Origin: Bacillota bacterium | GTDB lineage: Bacteria; Bacillota; Clostridia; Acetivibrionales; DTU013 | Direction: 5' to 3' | Length of the DNA stretch: 15,630 nucleotides | NCBI GenBank assembly: GCA_023399355.1 | Contig: JAEWQC010000317.1 | Location: 1 to 15,630 of the forward strand | In this document: positions 1-7,490 of the stretch, in pieces | Layout of the letters: every line of letters begins with the position of its first letter | How positions within the stretch are numbered: position 1 is the stretch's first letter | Translations under genes and position numbers: made by a program | Notes under the pieces: model-generated | The model's input: only the letters and a program-made list of their open reading frames with translations | The model's database searches: none | What the model was told of the DNA's origin: nothing

Positions 1-140
1 GCATATAACTGCATCGAATACATGATATCTTCGAGATTTTGAAGCAACGGAAACAAAAATATGAATCGTCTGAAAAATAACATCGATTATAAAGAATTGA
101 TCAAAATTTGTTGTTAAAATTCATTAAAAATAATTCGTAA

Positions 141-185
141 AAAATAAAGAGACACACCGCAAATAGCACTATAGCGAAGTGTCTC
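141..185 (-). terminator. Rho-independent terminator after uxuA
   Basis: On the minus strand a hairpin with arms GAGACAC (185-179) and GTGTCTC (155-149) lies 16 nt past the uxuA stop. A short inner CGC/GCG pairing extends it, and it is followed directly by TTTATTTTTT. This is a standard intrinsic terminator and closes the uxuB-uxuA unit. The remaining 140 bases to the left edge are AT-rich and show nothing else recognisable. Confidence 0.8.
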
Positions 186-200
186 AAATAATTGCAATTT

Positions 201-1277
201 TTATTTTCGTCCGGATTTTTCCAGAGCTTCCCATAAACCGTTCAGGTAAGCGATTCCCAGAGCCCTGTCATAAAGTCCGTATCCCGGTCTGCCGTTCTCG
301 CCCCATATCATTCTGCCGTGATCCGGTCTTACATAGCCGTTAAAACCTACATCATGATACGCCTTCATGATTTCAAACATGTCTAATGTGCCGTCCGGCG
401 ATAAATGAGAAGTCTCTTCAAAGTTGCCGCGCGAATGTATTTTGATATTCCTGATATGCGCGAAGTGTATCCTTCCCTTACTTCCGAAATAACGGATCAT
501 TGCAGGAATATTGTTATCGGGATTCGCCCCGAAACAACCGCTGCAGAAAGTAATTCCGTTATAAGGATTGTCCACCATGTTGATAATTCTTTCCAGATCG
601 GCATGGTTCTTTACAATCCTGGGCAGTCCGAATATCGGCCATGGCGGATCATCCGGATGAATCGCCATTTTTATGTCAACTTCCTGGCATACCGGGATGA
701 TTCCTTCCAAAAAGTATTTTAAATTTGCTGCCAGCTTGTTTTCATCAATGCCTCCGTATGCTTCAAACAGCCTTTTAAGCGTACTCAGCCGTTCAGGCTC
801 CCACCCGGGCAGGGAGAAGCCGTTTGACATTGCTTCCATATTTTCCATCAATTGATCAGGGTGGACGCTTTCCACCTTACCCGCTTCATAGGCCATCGTA
901 TTGGAGCCATCCGGAAGTTCTTTTGCAAGGTCCGACCTGATCCAGTCAAATACAGGCATGAAATTGTAACAGACCACCTTGATCCCGTATTTCGCCAGGT
1001 TTCTCAAGGTTTTCCGGTAGTTTTCGATATAATAGTCTCTCGAAGGGAGGCCTGTTTTTATATCATCATGGATATTTACGCTTTCTATTACTTCAAGTTC
1101 GAGTCCGGCATTTTCTACCGTTTCCTTCAATGCCTTTATTTTGTCCGGCGGCCATACCTCTCCAACCGGCACATCGTAGAGTGCACTCACGATCCCCGGA
1201 CTGCCGGGGATTTGCCTGATTTTATCCAAACCGATACTGTCGGAATTTTCTCCGAACCACCTGAATGTCATCTTCAT
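201..1277 (-). CDS. uxuA: Mannonate dehydratase UxuA
   Basis: UxuA dehydrates D-mannonate to 2-keto-3-deoxy-D-gluconate in the cytoplasm, in the glucuronate branch of hexuronate catabolism. The 358-residue product begins MKMTFRWFGE, a typical start for this family, and is a normal length. Likely metal ligands (Fe2+/Mn2+ in the family) are visible: His207 in IHPDDPPWP, Cys245 in FCSGCFG, His271/His274 in HFAHIRN, and Asp319 in VRPDHGR. The reading frame is open 15 codons further upstream to 1322. The ATG at 1277 is preferred because GGAGGAG lies about 7 nt in front of it and the extra residues do not look like family sequence. The gene follows uxuB after a 215-nt gap that contains hairpins. 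It probably shares the uxuB transcript, since no convincing separate promoter was seen. Family assignment is secure; the metal ligands are read by analogy. Confidence 0.95.
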   Translation of the reverse strand: MKMTFRWFGENSDSIGLDKIRQIPGSPGIVSALYDVPVGEVWPPDKIKALKETVENAGLELEVIESVNIHDDIKTGLPSRDYYIENYRKTLRNLAKYGIKVVCYNFMPVFDWIRSDLAKELPDGSNTMAYEAGKVESVHPDQLMENMEAMSNGFSLPGWEPERLSTLKRLFEAYGGIDENKLAANLKYFLEGIIPVCQEVDIKMAIHPDDPPWPIFGLPRIVKNHADLERIINMVDNPYNGITFCSGCFGANPDNNIPAMIRYFGSKGRIHFAHIRNIKIHSRGNFEETSHLSPDGTLDMFEIMKAYHDVGFNGYVRPDHGRMIWGENGRPGYGLYDRALGIAYLNGLWEALEKSGRK

Positions 1278-1364
1278 AATTGTACTCCTCCTGCCTTCAG
1301 TACTTTCTGGTGTTATTCCCATACACTGCTTTATACTATCCTCCCTTTTTATTGCGTTCCATAA

Positions 1365-1398
1365 GTTCCGGAACTCCCGCTTCTATAAGCGGAATTCC
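1365..1398. repeat. Palindrome and hairpin in the uxuB-uxuA gap
   Basis: A perfect 10-bp palindrome GTTCCGGAAC (1365-1374) abuts a hairpin with arms CCGCTT (1377-1382) and AAGCGG (1387-1392). Outer GGAA/TTCC pairing (1370-1373 with 1395-1398) lengthens the stem. There is no T-run on either side, so it is not an obvious intrinsic terminator. In the uxuBA messenger it could act as a processing or stabilising structure, or the palindrome could be a protein site. The function is unknown. Confidence 0.45.
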
Positions 1399-1492
1399 TC
1401 TTTCGGACTACAGGGAGGCTGAGTCCGCACCTGAAGCCCTGTTGTTCAGCAATAGGTGAAAAAGCTTGCATTTTCGCCCGGGCCGGACGAGT

Positions 1493-3115
1493 TCACTTCC
1501 AGCCCAGATATTTCAGCAGCGTCTCCCTTACTGCACCAGCCCCGGAAATCAACTCCTCGAAATAAGCTTCAACTTTTTCTCCCAGTCCGACAGAATATAA
1601 ATCACAGCCGAATATCTTCCTGTTTGATAATACCGGTTTGAGTTTTCCTTTTGCAGAACTGATATCACCAAGCTTTATGCCGTGAAGATATGCCTGCATT
1701 TCTCCCATCAGCGGGTCCGGGCTAAGAGCCATTTCCCGGCCGTTATCGTCCAGTCCCAGCATATATCTGCACCAGCCGGCCTGTACCAGCGGAATATACT
1801 CTAAATCGGCAGGATTCAGGTCTGCCCTCCTGGTGTAGGCTTTTATTGTCTCTCCATACCTAACGCTGAGTTTTTGTGAAGTGTCCATTGCAATTCTCTG
1901 AGGGGTATCCGGTATATACGGATTGGCAAACCTGACTTCAATTACTTCCTTGATGAACTGTGCCGGATCGATAATGCCTGGATTTACGACAACAGGCATT
2001 CCCTCGTCATAACCCAGTTTCTCCACCAGCTTTTTAAGCATCGGATCCTTCATTTCAGACGCAATGGAGTCATAACCCAGCAGACAGCCGTAGATGGCCA
2101 GCGCCGTATGCAGCGGATTCAAACAGGTCGTAACTTTCATCGTCTCGACTTTATTTACCGTATCCCTGTCCGTAAAATAAACACCCGCGAGTTCCAAAGG
2201 CATGCGGCCGTTCGGGAAACAATCCTCCACGACAAGGTACTGCGGTCCTTCTGCATTTACAAAAGGAGCTATATAGGTGTTCTTTGCCGTACATACGATA
2301 TCTGTATCTCCAAAACCAAGTTCGTTCAATTTATTACGAACCTCATTCGAAGGACGAGGAGTGATTTTATCAATCATGGACCATGGAAAGGAAACCTTCT
2401 CCGTATTATTGAGATATGTAAGAAACGCCTCTTCTACAATGGTGTTCTGAACCCATTTTTCAGCGATCGTCATTACGGCTTTATGCAGTTTCTCTCCATT
2501 TTTTGAGCAGTTGTCCATACTGACAAAAGCAATCGGCAGTTCTCCGCATTTGAATCTGGTGTATGCCAAAGAGACAATTTTAGAGATCACATTTTTAGGC
2601 TCCGCAGGTCCTTTTGCAACATCTTCCGCCACCTCCGGGAAAAATTCGCCGGATAATCCTGACAGGCTGTAGCCCTTTTCAGTTATTGTAAAACTGGCCA
2701 TCTGCAGGGAAGGTTTTTTGAATATCTCTTGCAGTCTGTCCCAATCGCTCTTTCTTGACGGGTCTCCTTCAAGTGCTTCTCCAATACTTGCGACCACCTT
2801 GTTTTCAAGGCTTCCGTCAGGATTCATGACGGCCAGCAGGCTTAAATTGTCATAGGGAGCATACATCCGGTCAATGATTTCGAAATCATACGTTTCGACA
2901 GCCACGATTCCGGTTTCAGCCTTCCCCGCATCAAGCAGCCTCTGCTGCAGTACGGCAATAAAGCCTCTGAAGATGTTTCCTGCACCAAAGTGCACCCACA
3001 TGGGATTTTCCTTCGTCCTGGCCATCATCGCCGCCTGGTCGAACTCTGGCAGTACAATCCCTGCATTTTTCCATCCGGATTTATCTGTTATACTTTTATA
3101 ACTTAAGTGAAGCAT
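1493..3115 (-). CDS. uxuB: Fructuronate reductase (mannitol dehydrogenase family)
   Basis: This is a 540-residue member of the polyol-specific long-chain dehydrogenase family. Its likely reaction is the NADH-dependent reduction of D-fructuronate to D-mannonate, the substrate of UxuA encoded next to it. Family features are the N-terminal dinucleotide-binding motif WVHFGAGNIFRG (about 40-51), the SMDNCSKNG stretch (199-207), FPWSMIDKITPRP (243-255), and the Lys-Asn-His set in the segment KVTTCLNPLH (Lys327, Asn333, His336). The start at 3115 is supported by GGAAGG about 7 nt upstream. The paralogues mannitol dehydrogenase and tagaturonate reductase share the fold. Linkage to uxuA, not the sequence alone, makes fructuronate the best substrate guess. 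It is the first gene of the uxuB-uxuA unit. Confidence 0.9.
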   Translation of the reverse strand: MLHLSYKSITDKSGWKNAGIVLPEFDQAAMMARTKENPMWVHFGAGNIFRGFIAVLQQRLLDAGKAETGIVAVETYDFEIIDRMYAPYDNLSLLAVMNPDGSLENKVVASIGEALEGDPSRKSDWDRLQEIFKKPSLQMASFTITEKGYSLSGLSGEFFPEVAEDVAKGPAEPKNVISKIVSLAYTRFKCGELPIAFVSMDNCSKNGEKLHKAVMTIAEKWVQNTIVEEAFLTYLNNTEKVSFPWSMIDKITPRPSNEVRNKLNELGFGDTDIVCTAKNTYIAPFVNAEGPQYLVVEDCFPNGRMPLELAGVYFTDRDTVNKVETMKVTTCLNPLHTALAIYGCLLGYDSIASEMKDPMLKKLVEKLGYDEGMPVVVNPGIIDPAQFIKEVIEVRFANPYIPDTPQRIAMDTSQKLSVRYGETIKAYTRRADLNPADLEYIPLVQAGWCRYMLGLDDNGREMALSPDPLMGEMQAYLHGIKLGDISSAKGKLKPVLSNRKIFGCDLYSVGLGEKVEAYFEELISGAGAVRETLLKYLGWK

Positions 3116-3147
3116 TATAAATTCCTTCCCTGGTAAAAGATATTTTG

Positions 3148-3153
3148 ATTATA
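3148..3153 (-). promoter_or_regulatory. Putative -10 box of the uxuB promoter
   Basis: The minus strand reads TACTATAATC here, giving a perfect TATAAT about 32 nt before the uxuB ATG. The -35 region is AT-rich but does not match TTGACA well, so this promoter may need an activator. Start-site placement is inference. Confidence 0.4.
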
Positions 3154-3191
3154 GTATTTACGGCGATTTTTTTCTATAAAAAAACCCGGTT

Positions 3192-3226
3192 TATTTGTAA
3201 TAATTAATGAATATATATTACAAATA
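3192..3226. promoter_or_regulatory. Inverted repeat upstream of uxuB (possible operator)
   Basis: Arms TATTTGTAATA (3192-3202) and TATTACAAATA (3216-3226) are perfect 11-bp inverted repeats separated by 13 bp. A second, shorter palindrome TTGTA-AA-TACAA lies at 3287-3298 and shares the ATTTGTAA core. They sit upstream of the putative uxuB -10 box, where an activator or repressor would bind. No regulator gene is encoded in the window, so the binding protein is unknown. Hexuronate genes are often controlled by GntR- or LacI-family regulators. Confidence 0.45.
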
Positions 3227-3304
3227 TCATTACTTTATCTGCTTAATACATCCATATAAATGAGGTTAAAGAACTTAATCCCGCATTTGTAAATACAACG
3301 AATT

Positions 3305-3341
3305 AAAGAAATAGGAGTACTTCCATCTGGAAAGTACTCCT
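3305..3341 (-). terminator. Probable terminator after the ABC exporter genes
   Basis: A long hairpin with arms AGGAGTACTTCC (3313-3324) and GGAAAGTACTCCT (3329-3341), with one bulged base and a 4-nt loop, is followed on the minus strand by ATTTCTTTAATT. The stem is strong but the T tract is interrupted. It lies between the end of the exporter operon and the uxuB promoter, where a terminator is expected. Confidence 0.6.
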
Positions 3342-3374
3342 ATCTCTTACCCTGCGTTTTAGCTTTTATTTTTT

Positions 3375-3430
3375 CACACCTGTGCTTCCGCTTTTGCTTT
3401 TCACACACCTGTGCTTCTGCTTTTGCTTTT
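3375..3430. repeat. Two direct copies of a 27-bp sequence
   Basis: The sequence CACACCTGTGCTTC..GCTTTTGCTTTT occurs at 3375-3401 and again at 3404-3430, with one difference (C or T at the 15th base) and a period of 29 bp. It lies just past the end of the downstream ABC gene and is not inside an identified gene. It is probably a small tandem duplication. Confidence 0.7.
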
Positions 3431-3469
3431 TCATAGGTGCCTATTTTGAATCATCAATATTTATGGCGG

Positions 3470-5269
3470 TCAGCTTGCGTTTTCTTCCTCCTCGTTCAGA
3501 AATTTGAACTGGGATATATAAAGGTTGTAGTACTGTCCCTGCCGCCGGATAAGCTCTTCATGCGAACCGGACTCCACAATGCCGCCCTCTTCTATGACCA
3601 TGATCCTGTCCGCGTTCCTGATGGTCGATAACCTGTGGGCGATAACAAACGAGGTCCTGCCCTTGAGCAGCTTTCCAATGCCCTGCTGGACAAGCTTTTC
3701 CGTATGGGTGTCAATGCTTGCCGTCGCTTCATCGAGGATCAGGATCCGCGGATCTGCCAGCAGGGTCCTTGCAAAAGCGATCAACTGGCGCTGCCCCGCC
3801 GATAAGCGTGTCCCCCGCTCGTTTACATCCGTATCATAACCCTTCTCGAACTTCATGATGAAATCATGCGCCGACACAGCCTTTGCCGCTGTGATGATTT
3901 CTTCATCCGTAGCGTCAAGCTTGCCGTATCGTATGTTTTCCTTTATGGTAGTGGAGAACAGGAAGGTGTCCTGAGGCATCAAGCCGATCTGTCCTCTTAA
4001 CGTTTCAAGCATGACATGGTTCAGATTATATCCATCGATCAGTACTGCTCCGTCAGAAACCTCATAAAACCTGCTGATCAGGTTGACAACCGTCGTCTTT
4101 CCCGCTCCGGTAGAACCCACCAGTGCGATCGTCTGGCCTGCCGAGACATCAAAGCTCACGTCCTTGAGAACAGGCTGATCCTGATCGTATCCGAAGGTCA
4201 CATTTCTGAAGCTTACCTCTCCCTTGATCGCCGGCATGGCTTTCGCTTCCAGTCTGTCCTTGATATCCGGATCAATATCCAATATCTCGAATATTCTCTC
4301 GGCACCGGACATGTTCGTAACCAACTGATTATAAAAATTGCTGATATTCATGATCGGCTGCCAGAACATGGATACATAGCTTGTAAACGCGACCAGTAGA
4401 CCCGGTGTAATCGAATTGGTACTGGTCATACTTGCGCCGCACCAGAAGACAAGTATTGCTCCGACTCCCCAGGACATCTCCACAATAGGCCAGAAAAAGT
4501 CGTTCATTCTGACCGCTTTGACAAAGGAAGCCATCTGTTCCTTTACCAGCTGCAGAAATGTTTCGGAAGTCTCCTTCTCGGCTGCAAAGCTCTGCACTAC
4601 ACGAATTCCGGAAAAATCCTCATGCGTGAATGCATTCATATTCGAAGTCTTTTTCCTGAAATCCTGCCACCTTTTCCTCGAAATCGTCATGACAAAGAAC
4701 ATCGCAGTCACCATGAACGGCAGAGTTGCAAGCGCTACAAGGCCAAGCCTGTAATTCATCAGCATCATGATCACCGCAACGGAGGTGATCTTCACGAGCT
4801 CCGGAACCAGACTGGTCACGCAGTTCGTAAACAGGTCATTGAGTGAATTGACATCGCCGATAATACGTGCGAGGATTTTGCCGATCGGCCTGTTGTCGAA
4901 AAAGCTGAAAGACAGCTTCTGGATGTGCGTATATAACTGCTGGCGTATCGTCAGCAGAATTTTATTGGAGACTTTTCCCATCGTCATGATCCTGAACCGC
5001 GAACAGATCATCGAAACCGCATTGAGCAGGATCATCACTCCGCCCAGGATCATCAGGCTTTTCGCATCTCCCGCCTTGATATATTTATCGATCCCTGTCT
5101 TGAGAAAATAAGGATTGAGAAGTTCCACCGTAATGACCACCGCCATCAGCAACAGTGTCTTGACCACCGCTCCCATATGGGGCTTCAGATAGCTCAGAAG
5201 CCTCTTTATAATATCGAGGTTCAAGCTTTCATCCAATTTTTCATCTTCTCTGAAATTATTTATTGGCAT
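3470..5269 (-). CDS. Heterodimeric ABC exporter subunit, consensus ATP site (BmrD/LmrD-like)
   Basis: This 599-residue half-transporter has a six-helix exporter membrane domain (about 30-320) and a nucleotide-binding domain (about 350-590). Motifs are Walker A GSTGAGKT (385-392), signature LSAGQ (489-493, with Ala instead of the usual Gly), Walker B ILILDE with the catalytic Glu514, and H-loop His545. The intact Glu makes this the subunit that contributes the hydrolytic Walker residues, while its atypical LSAGQ signature faces the partner's degenerate site. Its ATG overlaps the stop of the upstream gene by one base (TAATG), implying translational coupling and 1:1 synthesis. The closest known architecture is the B. 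subtilis BmrCD and lactococcal LmrCD multidrug exporters. The substrate cannot be read from the sequence. Confidence 0.92.
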   Translation of the reverse strand: MPINNFREDEKLDESLNLDIIKRLLSYLKPHMGAVVKTLLLMAVVITVELLNPYFLKTGIDKYIKAGDAKSLMILGGVMILLNAVSMICSRFRIMTMGKVSNKILLTIRQQLYTHIQKLSFSFFDNRPIGKILARIIGDVNSLNDLFTNCVTSLVPELVKITSVAVIMMLMNYRLGLVALATLPFMVTAMFFVMTISRKRWQDFRKKTSNMNAFTHEDFSGIRVVQSFAAEKETSETFLQLVKEQMASFVKAVRMNDFFWPIVEMSWGVGAILVFWCGASMTSTNSITPGLLVAFTSYVSMFWQPIMNISNFYNQLVTNMSGAERIFEILDIDPDIKDRLEAKAMPAIKGEVSFRNVTFGYDQDQPVLKDVSFDVSAGQTIALVGSTGAGKTTVVNLISRFYEVSDGAVLIDGYNLNHVMLETLRGQIGLMPQDTFLFSTTIKENIRYGKLDATDEEIITAAKAVSAHDFIMKFEKGYDTDVNERGTRLSAGQRQLIAFARTLLADPRILILDEATASIDTHTEKLVQQGIGKLLKGRTSFVIAHRLSTIRNADRIMVIEEGGIVESGSHEELIRRQGQYYNLYISQFKFLNEEEENAS

Positions 5270-7005
5270 TATACCACTTCCTTTTCCAATGCTGCTACGT
5301 AGTCGCGATATTGCTCACAATAGGTTTCGTAATATCTGCCCCGTATGTTCAGAAGCTCGTCGTGTGTGCCTCTTTCTACTATTCTGCCCTCTTCGAAATA
5401 CAAGATCTCCTCTGCATTTTTCACGGCGGAAACCCTGTGTGCTATAATGAAACGCGTAATTCCCTTCCTGAGGTCCATTGCCTTCTGAATGGCATACTCT
5501 GTCTCCATGTCGAGAGCTGATGTCGAGTCATCCATGATCAGGACCTTCGACTTTCTGATCAGTGCCCGGGCTATCGAAATCCTCTGCTTCTGGCCTCCCG
5601 AAAGTCCGATGCCCCTTTCGCCGATGACGGTGGAATAACCCTCCGGCATCTGTGAAACGAATTCATCCACCAGTGAATCCCTGGAAGCAGCAAGAAATTC
5701 CTCTTCTGTTATATCAACTGCACCAAATCTGATATTTTCCTCAATCGTATCAGAGAACAGAAAGGTGTCCTGCATCACAGCGGATACATTCCTTCTCAGG
5801 AGCGAAAGCTCCATGTCCTTGACATCTGTTCCGTCAAAATACACCTGTCCTTCCGTACAATCGTAATATCTTCCAATCAGATTGATCAGCGAACTCTTGC
5901 CGGCACCTGTTATACCCATGATGGCCACTGTACTTCCAGGCTTCACATCGATATTGATCTCCTTCAGAACCGGTGTACCGCCAAACTCGAATCCGACATT
6001 TCTGAACACGATATGTCCCTGAATATTTTCAGGCTTCTGCGGGTTTTCACAGTTCTTAATCGCAGGCTCCTCGTTGAATAGCTTCTCGATTTTCTTAATG
6101 GAAGCAAGGCACTGTGCCAGTACATTTGTGAGCCATCCCATCATACGCATCGGCCAAATCAGCATGAAAATATAATTGCTGAAGGCAACCAGTGTTCCCA
6201 ATGACAAGTCCCCGCCTATGACAAAATATCCGCCAAAGCTGATCACAAGCACAAGTACGACATTGGATAGAAATTCGATCGGCGGGTTGTATTTTGCCAT
6301 GGTTCTGGCCTGTTCATAATTAATTTTATAATTCTCTTCGTTTTGTTTAAGGAACTTCTGTATTTCATGCTTCTCCCTGCCAAATGCCTTTACAAGTCTG
6401 ACACCTGCTATGTTCTGCTGTGCTGTCGTATTCAGGACGGCTCTCTGGTCGCTTATCTTTTCATAGGTCTTTCCTATTTTTCTTTCCAGCTTGAATACAA
6501 CCAATTCAATGAAAGGCATTGTGACCAGGCAGATCAGTGCCAGCTTCCAGTTGATCAAAAACAAAATCACGGAAGCAATGATAAAATAGATGCACTGCTC
6601 CAAAAACAGCATAATACCGAAAGTCAGCGCCTGCATGATATTTTCCGTATCTTCCTTTATGCGTGACATCAGCTCTCCGGTGTTATTCTCATCAAAGAAC
6701 GAGAAGGACAGCTTCTGTATATGATCAAATAAGTTCTTCCTCAAGTTTACTATCACTTTAGAGCTTGCGACATCAAACCCGTATTCCTTCGTATAGCCAA
6801 GAACGGCACGCCCGATCGTAATTGCCGCCAACGCCAGCAATGCGACCTTCAGGTAGGTCATTTCACCCTTCATAATGACTCTGTCCACTATCTGACCGAT
6901 GAAATACGGATTGAACATATCGATCACAATGGCGGTCAACATCGCCAATATAGCGATAAGATACCTTCGCCACTGTTTTTTAATCAGTTCCCATAATCTT
7001 TTCAA
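5269..7005 (-). CDS. Heterodimeric ABC exporter subunit, degenerate ATP site (BmrC/LmrC-like)
   Basis: This is a half-transporter of 578 residues if it starts at the TTG at 7005. That start is preferred because AAGGGGGAG lies 5 nt upstream and the protein then begins MKRLWELIKKQW, a normal exporter start. An in-frame ATG at 7086 would add 27 atypical residues and has only a weak ribosome binding site. Numbered from the TTG, the motifs are Walker A GITGAGKS (364-371), signature LSGGQ (468-472), and Walker B VLIMDD, where Asp493 replaces the catalytic Glu. The Glu-to-Asp change is the hallmark of the degenerate subunit of heterodimeric exporters such as BmrC. The paired LSGGQ completes the partner's active site. 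It is the first gene of the pair, preceded by a long leader with an ORF and attenuator-like hairpins. Confidence 0.92.
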   Translation of the reverse strand: MKRLWELIKKQWRRYLIAILAMLTAIVIDMFNPYFIGQIVDRVIMKGEMTYLKVALLALAAITIGRAVLGYTKEYGFDVASSKVIVNLRKNLFDHIQKLSFSFFDENNTGELMSRIKEDTENIMQALTFGIMLFLEQCIYFIIASVILFLINWKLALICLVTMPFIELVVFKLERKIGKTYEKISDQRAVLNTTAQQNIAGVRLVKAFGREKHEIQKFLKQNEENYKINYEQARTMAKYNPPIEFLSNVVLVLVISFGGYFVIGGDLSLGTLVAFSNYIFMLIWPMRMMGWLTNVLAQCLASIKKIEKLFNEEPAIKNCENPQKPENIQGHIVFRNVGFEFGGTPVLKEINIDVKPGSTVAIMGITGAGKSSLINLIGRYYDCTEGQVYFDGTDVKDMELSLLRRNVSAVMQDTFLFSDTIEENIRFGAVDITEEEFLAASRDSLVDEFVSQMPEGYSTVIGERGIGLSGGQKQRISIARALIRKSKVLIMDDSTSALDMETEYAIQKAMDLRKGITRFIIAHRVSAVKNAEEILYFEEGRIVERGTHDELLNIRGRYYETYCEQYRDYVAALEKEVV

Positions 7006-7143
7006 CCGAACTCCCCCTTGTTGCTGTCTAATCTCCCAGGCTGTTCTTTTTTCCCTTGCACTAATGCACTGATAACCTTTACTCATGCACCGTCATTTGC
7101 CCCGCAGGTGTGATCCGGCTTCACTGGAGGCACACAGTATAAA

Positions 7144-7171
7144 GAGGCCACAGATTTGATACCGTGGCCTC
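7144..7171 (-). terminator. Attenuator hairpin 3:4 before the ABC genes
   Basis: Arms GAGGCCACGG and CTGTGGCCTC (10-bp stem with one G-U, 8-nt loop) are followed on the minus strand by TTTATACTG. It looks like an intrinsic terminator with a short U tract, about 140 nt in front of the first ABC gene. Its 5' arm can instead pair with the 3' arm of the upstream hairpin (7162-7170 with 7187-7195, 8 of 9 pairs), which would abolish it. Confidence 0.6.
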
Positions 7172-7185
7172 CCTGGGAATAAATA

Positions 7186-7213
7186 AAGGCCGCGGGGGTT
7201 AACCCGTGACCTT
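7186..7213 (-). promoter_or_regulatory. Leader hairpin 1:2 with alternative pairing
   Basis: The minus-strand arms AAGGTCACGGG and CCCGCGGCCTT form a GC-rich stem with one G-U and one mismatch, followed by TTTATTTATT. It could be a terminator in its own right or the anti-antiterminator of the system. Its 3' arm competes for the 5' arm of the hairpin at 7144-7171. A smaller hairpin TGACAA/TTGTCA (7224-7244) sits directly after the leader ORF stop. Confidence 0.55.
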
Positions 7214-7245
7214 CTCATTTCGTTGACAATAATAATATTTGTCAG

Positions 7246-7347
7246 TTAGCTGATGAGCAAGGCAGGGTTATCAGGGTTTGTAAATTTCGCCATATAGCTG
7301 ATGGTTGTAAACGATGCGGTTTTAACTCCACGCGCAATTTGTCTCAT
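7246..7347 (-). CDS. 33-residue leader peptide of the ABC operon
   Basis: A 33-codon ORF starts with MRQIARGVKT and ends NPDNPALLIS. It is preceded by a perfect AAGGAGG at 7-nt spacing, better than most genes here, so it is very likely translated. It has no signal peptide and no Cys, which argues against a lanthipeptide or other Cys-based bacteriocin. It lies between a good promoter and a set of competing hairpins upstream of the exporter genes. That is the arrangement known for bmrB (yheJ) before B. subtilis bmrCD, where translation of a leader peptide controls read-through. By analogy its translation probably senses ribosome-targeting drugs. The alternative, that it is a small peptide exported by the transporter, cannot be excluded. 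No sequence homologue is recognised. Confidence 0.65.
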   Translation of the reverse strand: MRQIARGVKTASFTTISYMAKFTNPDNPALLIS

Positions 7348-7391
7348 ATTCCTGCCTCCTTGAACTTAAATTTGTGCAACTCACTTTATTA

Positions 7392-7420
7392 ATGGTAAAG
7401 CAATTGATTCGTAAAGTCAA
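7392..7420 (-). promoter_or_regulatory. Promoter of the leader peptide and ABC operon
   Basis: On the minus strand TTGACT (7420-7415) and TACCAT (7397-7392) are separated by exactly 17 nt, a sigma-A-type promoter with a good -35 and a moderate -10. The predicted transcript starts near 7385, about 38 nt before the leader ORF and about 380 nt before the first ABC gene. Confidence 0.6.
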
Positions 7421-7490
7421 GTAACAATTTACATTTTACTGACAAAAGGATCATTGATTTTTACTAAAAAATATTTATAGTTTTTCTTTC

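Noticed and set aside
852..1364. A 170-codon plus-strand ORF opposite uxuA
   Set aside because: It has no recognisable domain, lies wholly antisense to a well-conserved enzyme and beyond its start, and shows no ribosome binding site.
3375..3430. Start of a CRISPR array
   Set aside because: Only two copies, with a 2-bp spacer and no cas genes; it is a simple tandem duplication.
7223..7250. TTGACA on the plus strand as a promoter
   Set aside because: It is one arm of the small hairpin after the leader ORF stop, no suitable -10 follows at 17 nt, and no plus-strand gene lies downstream.
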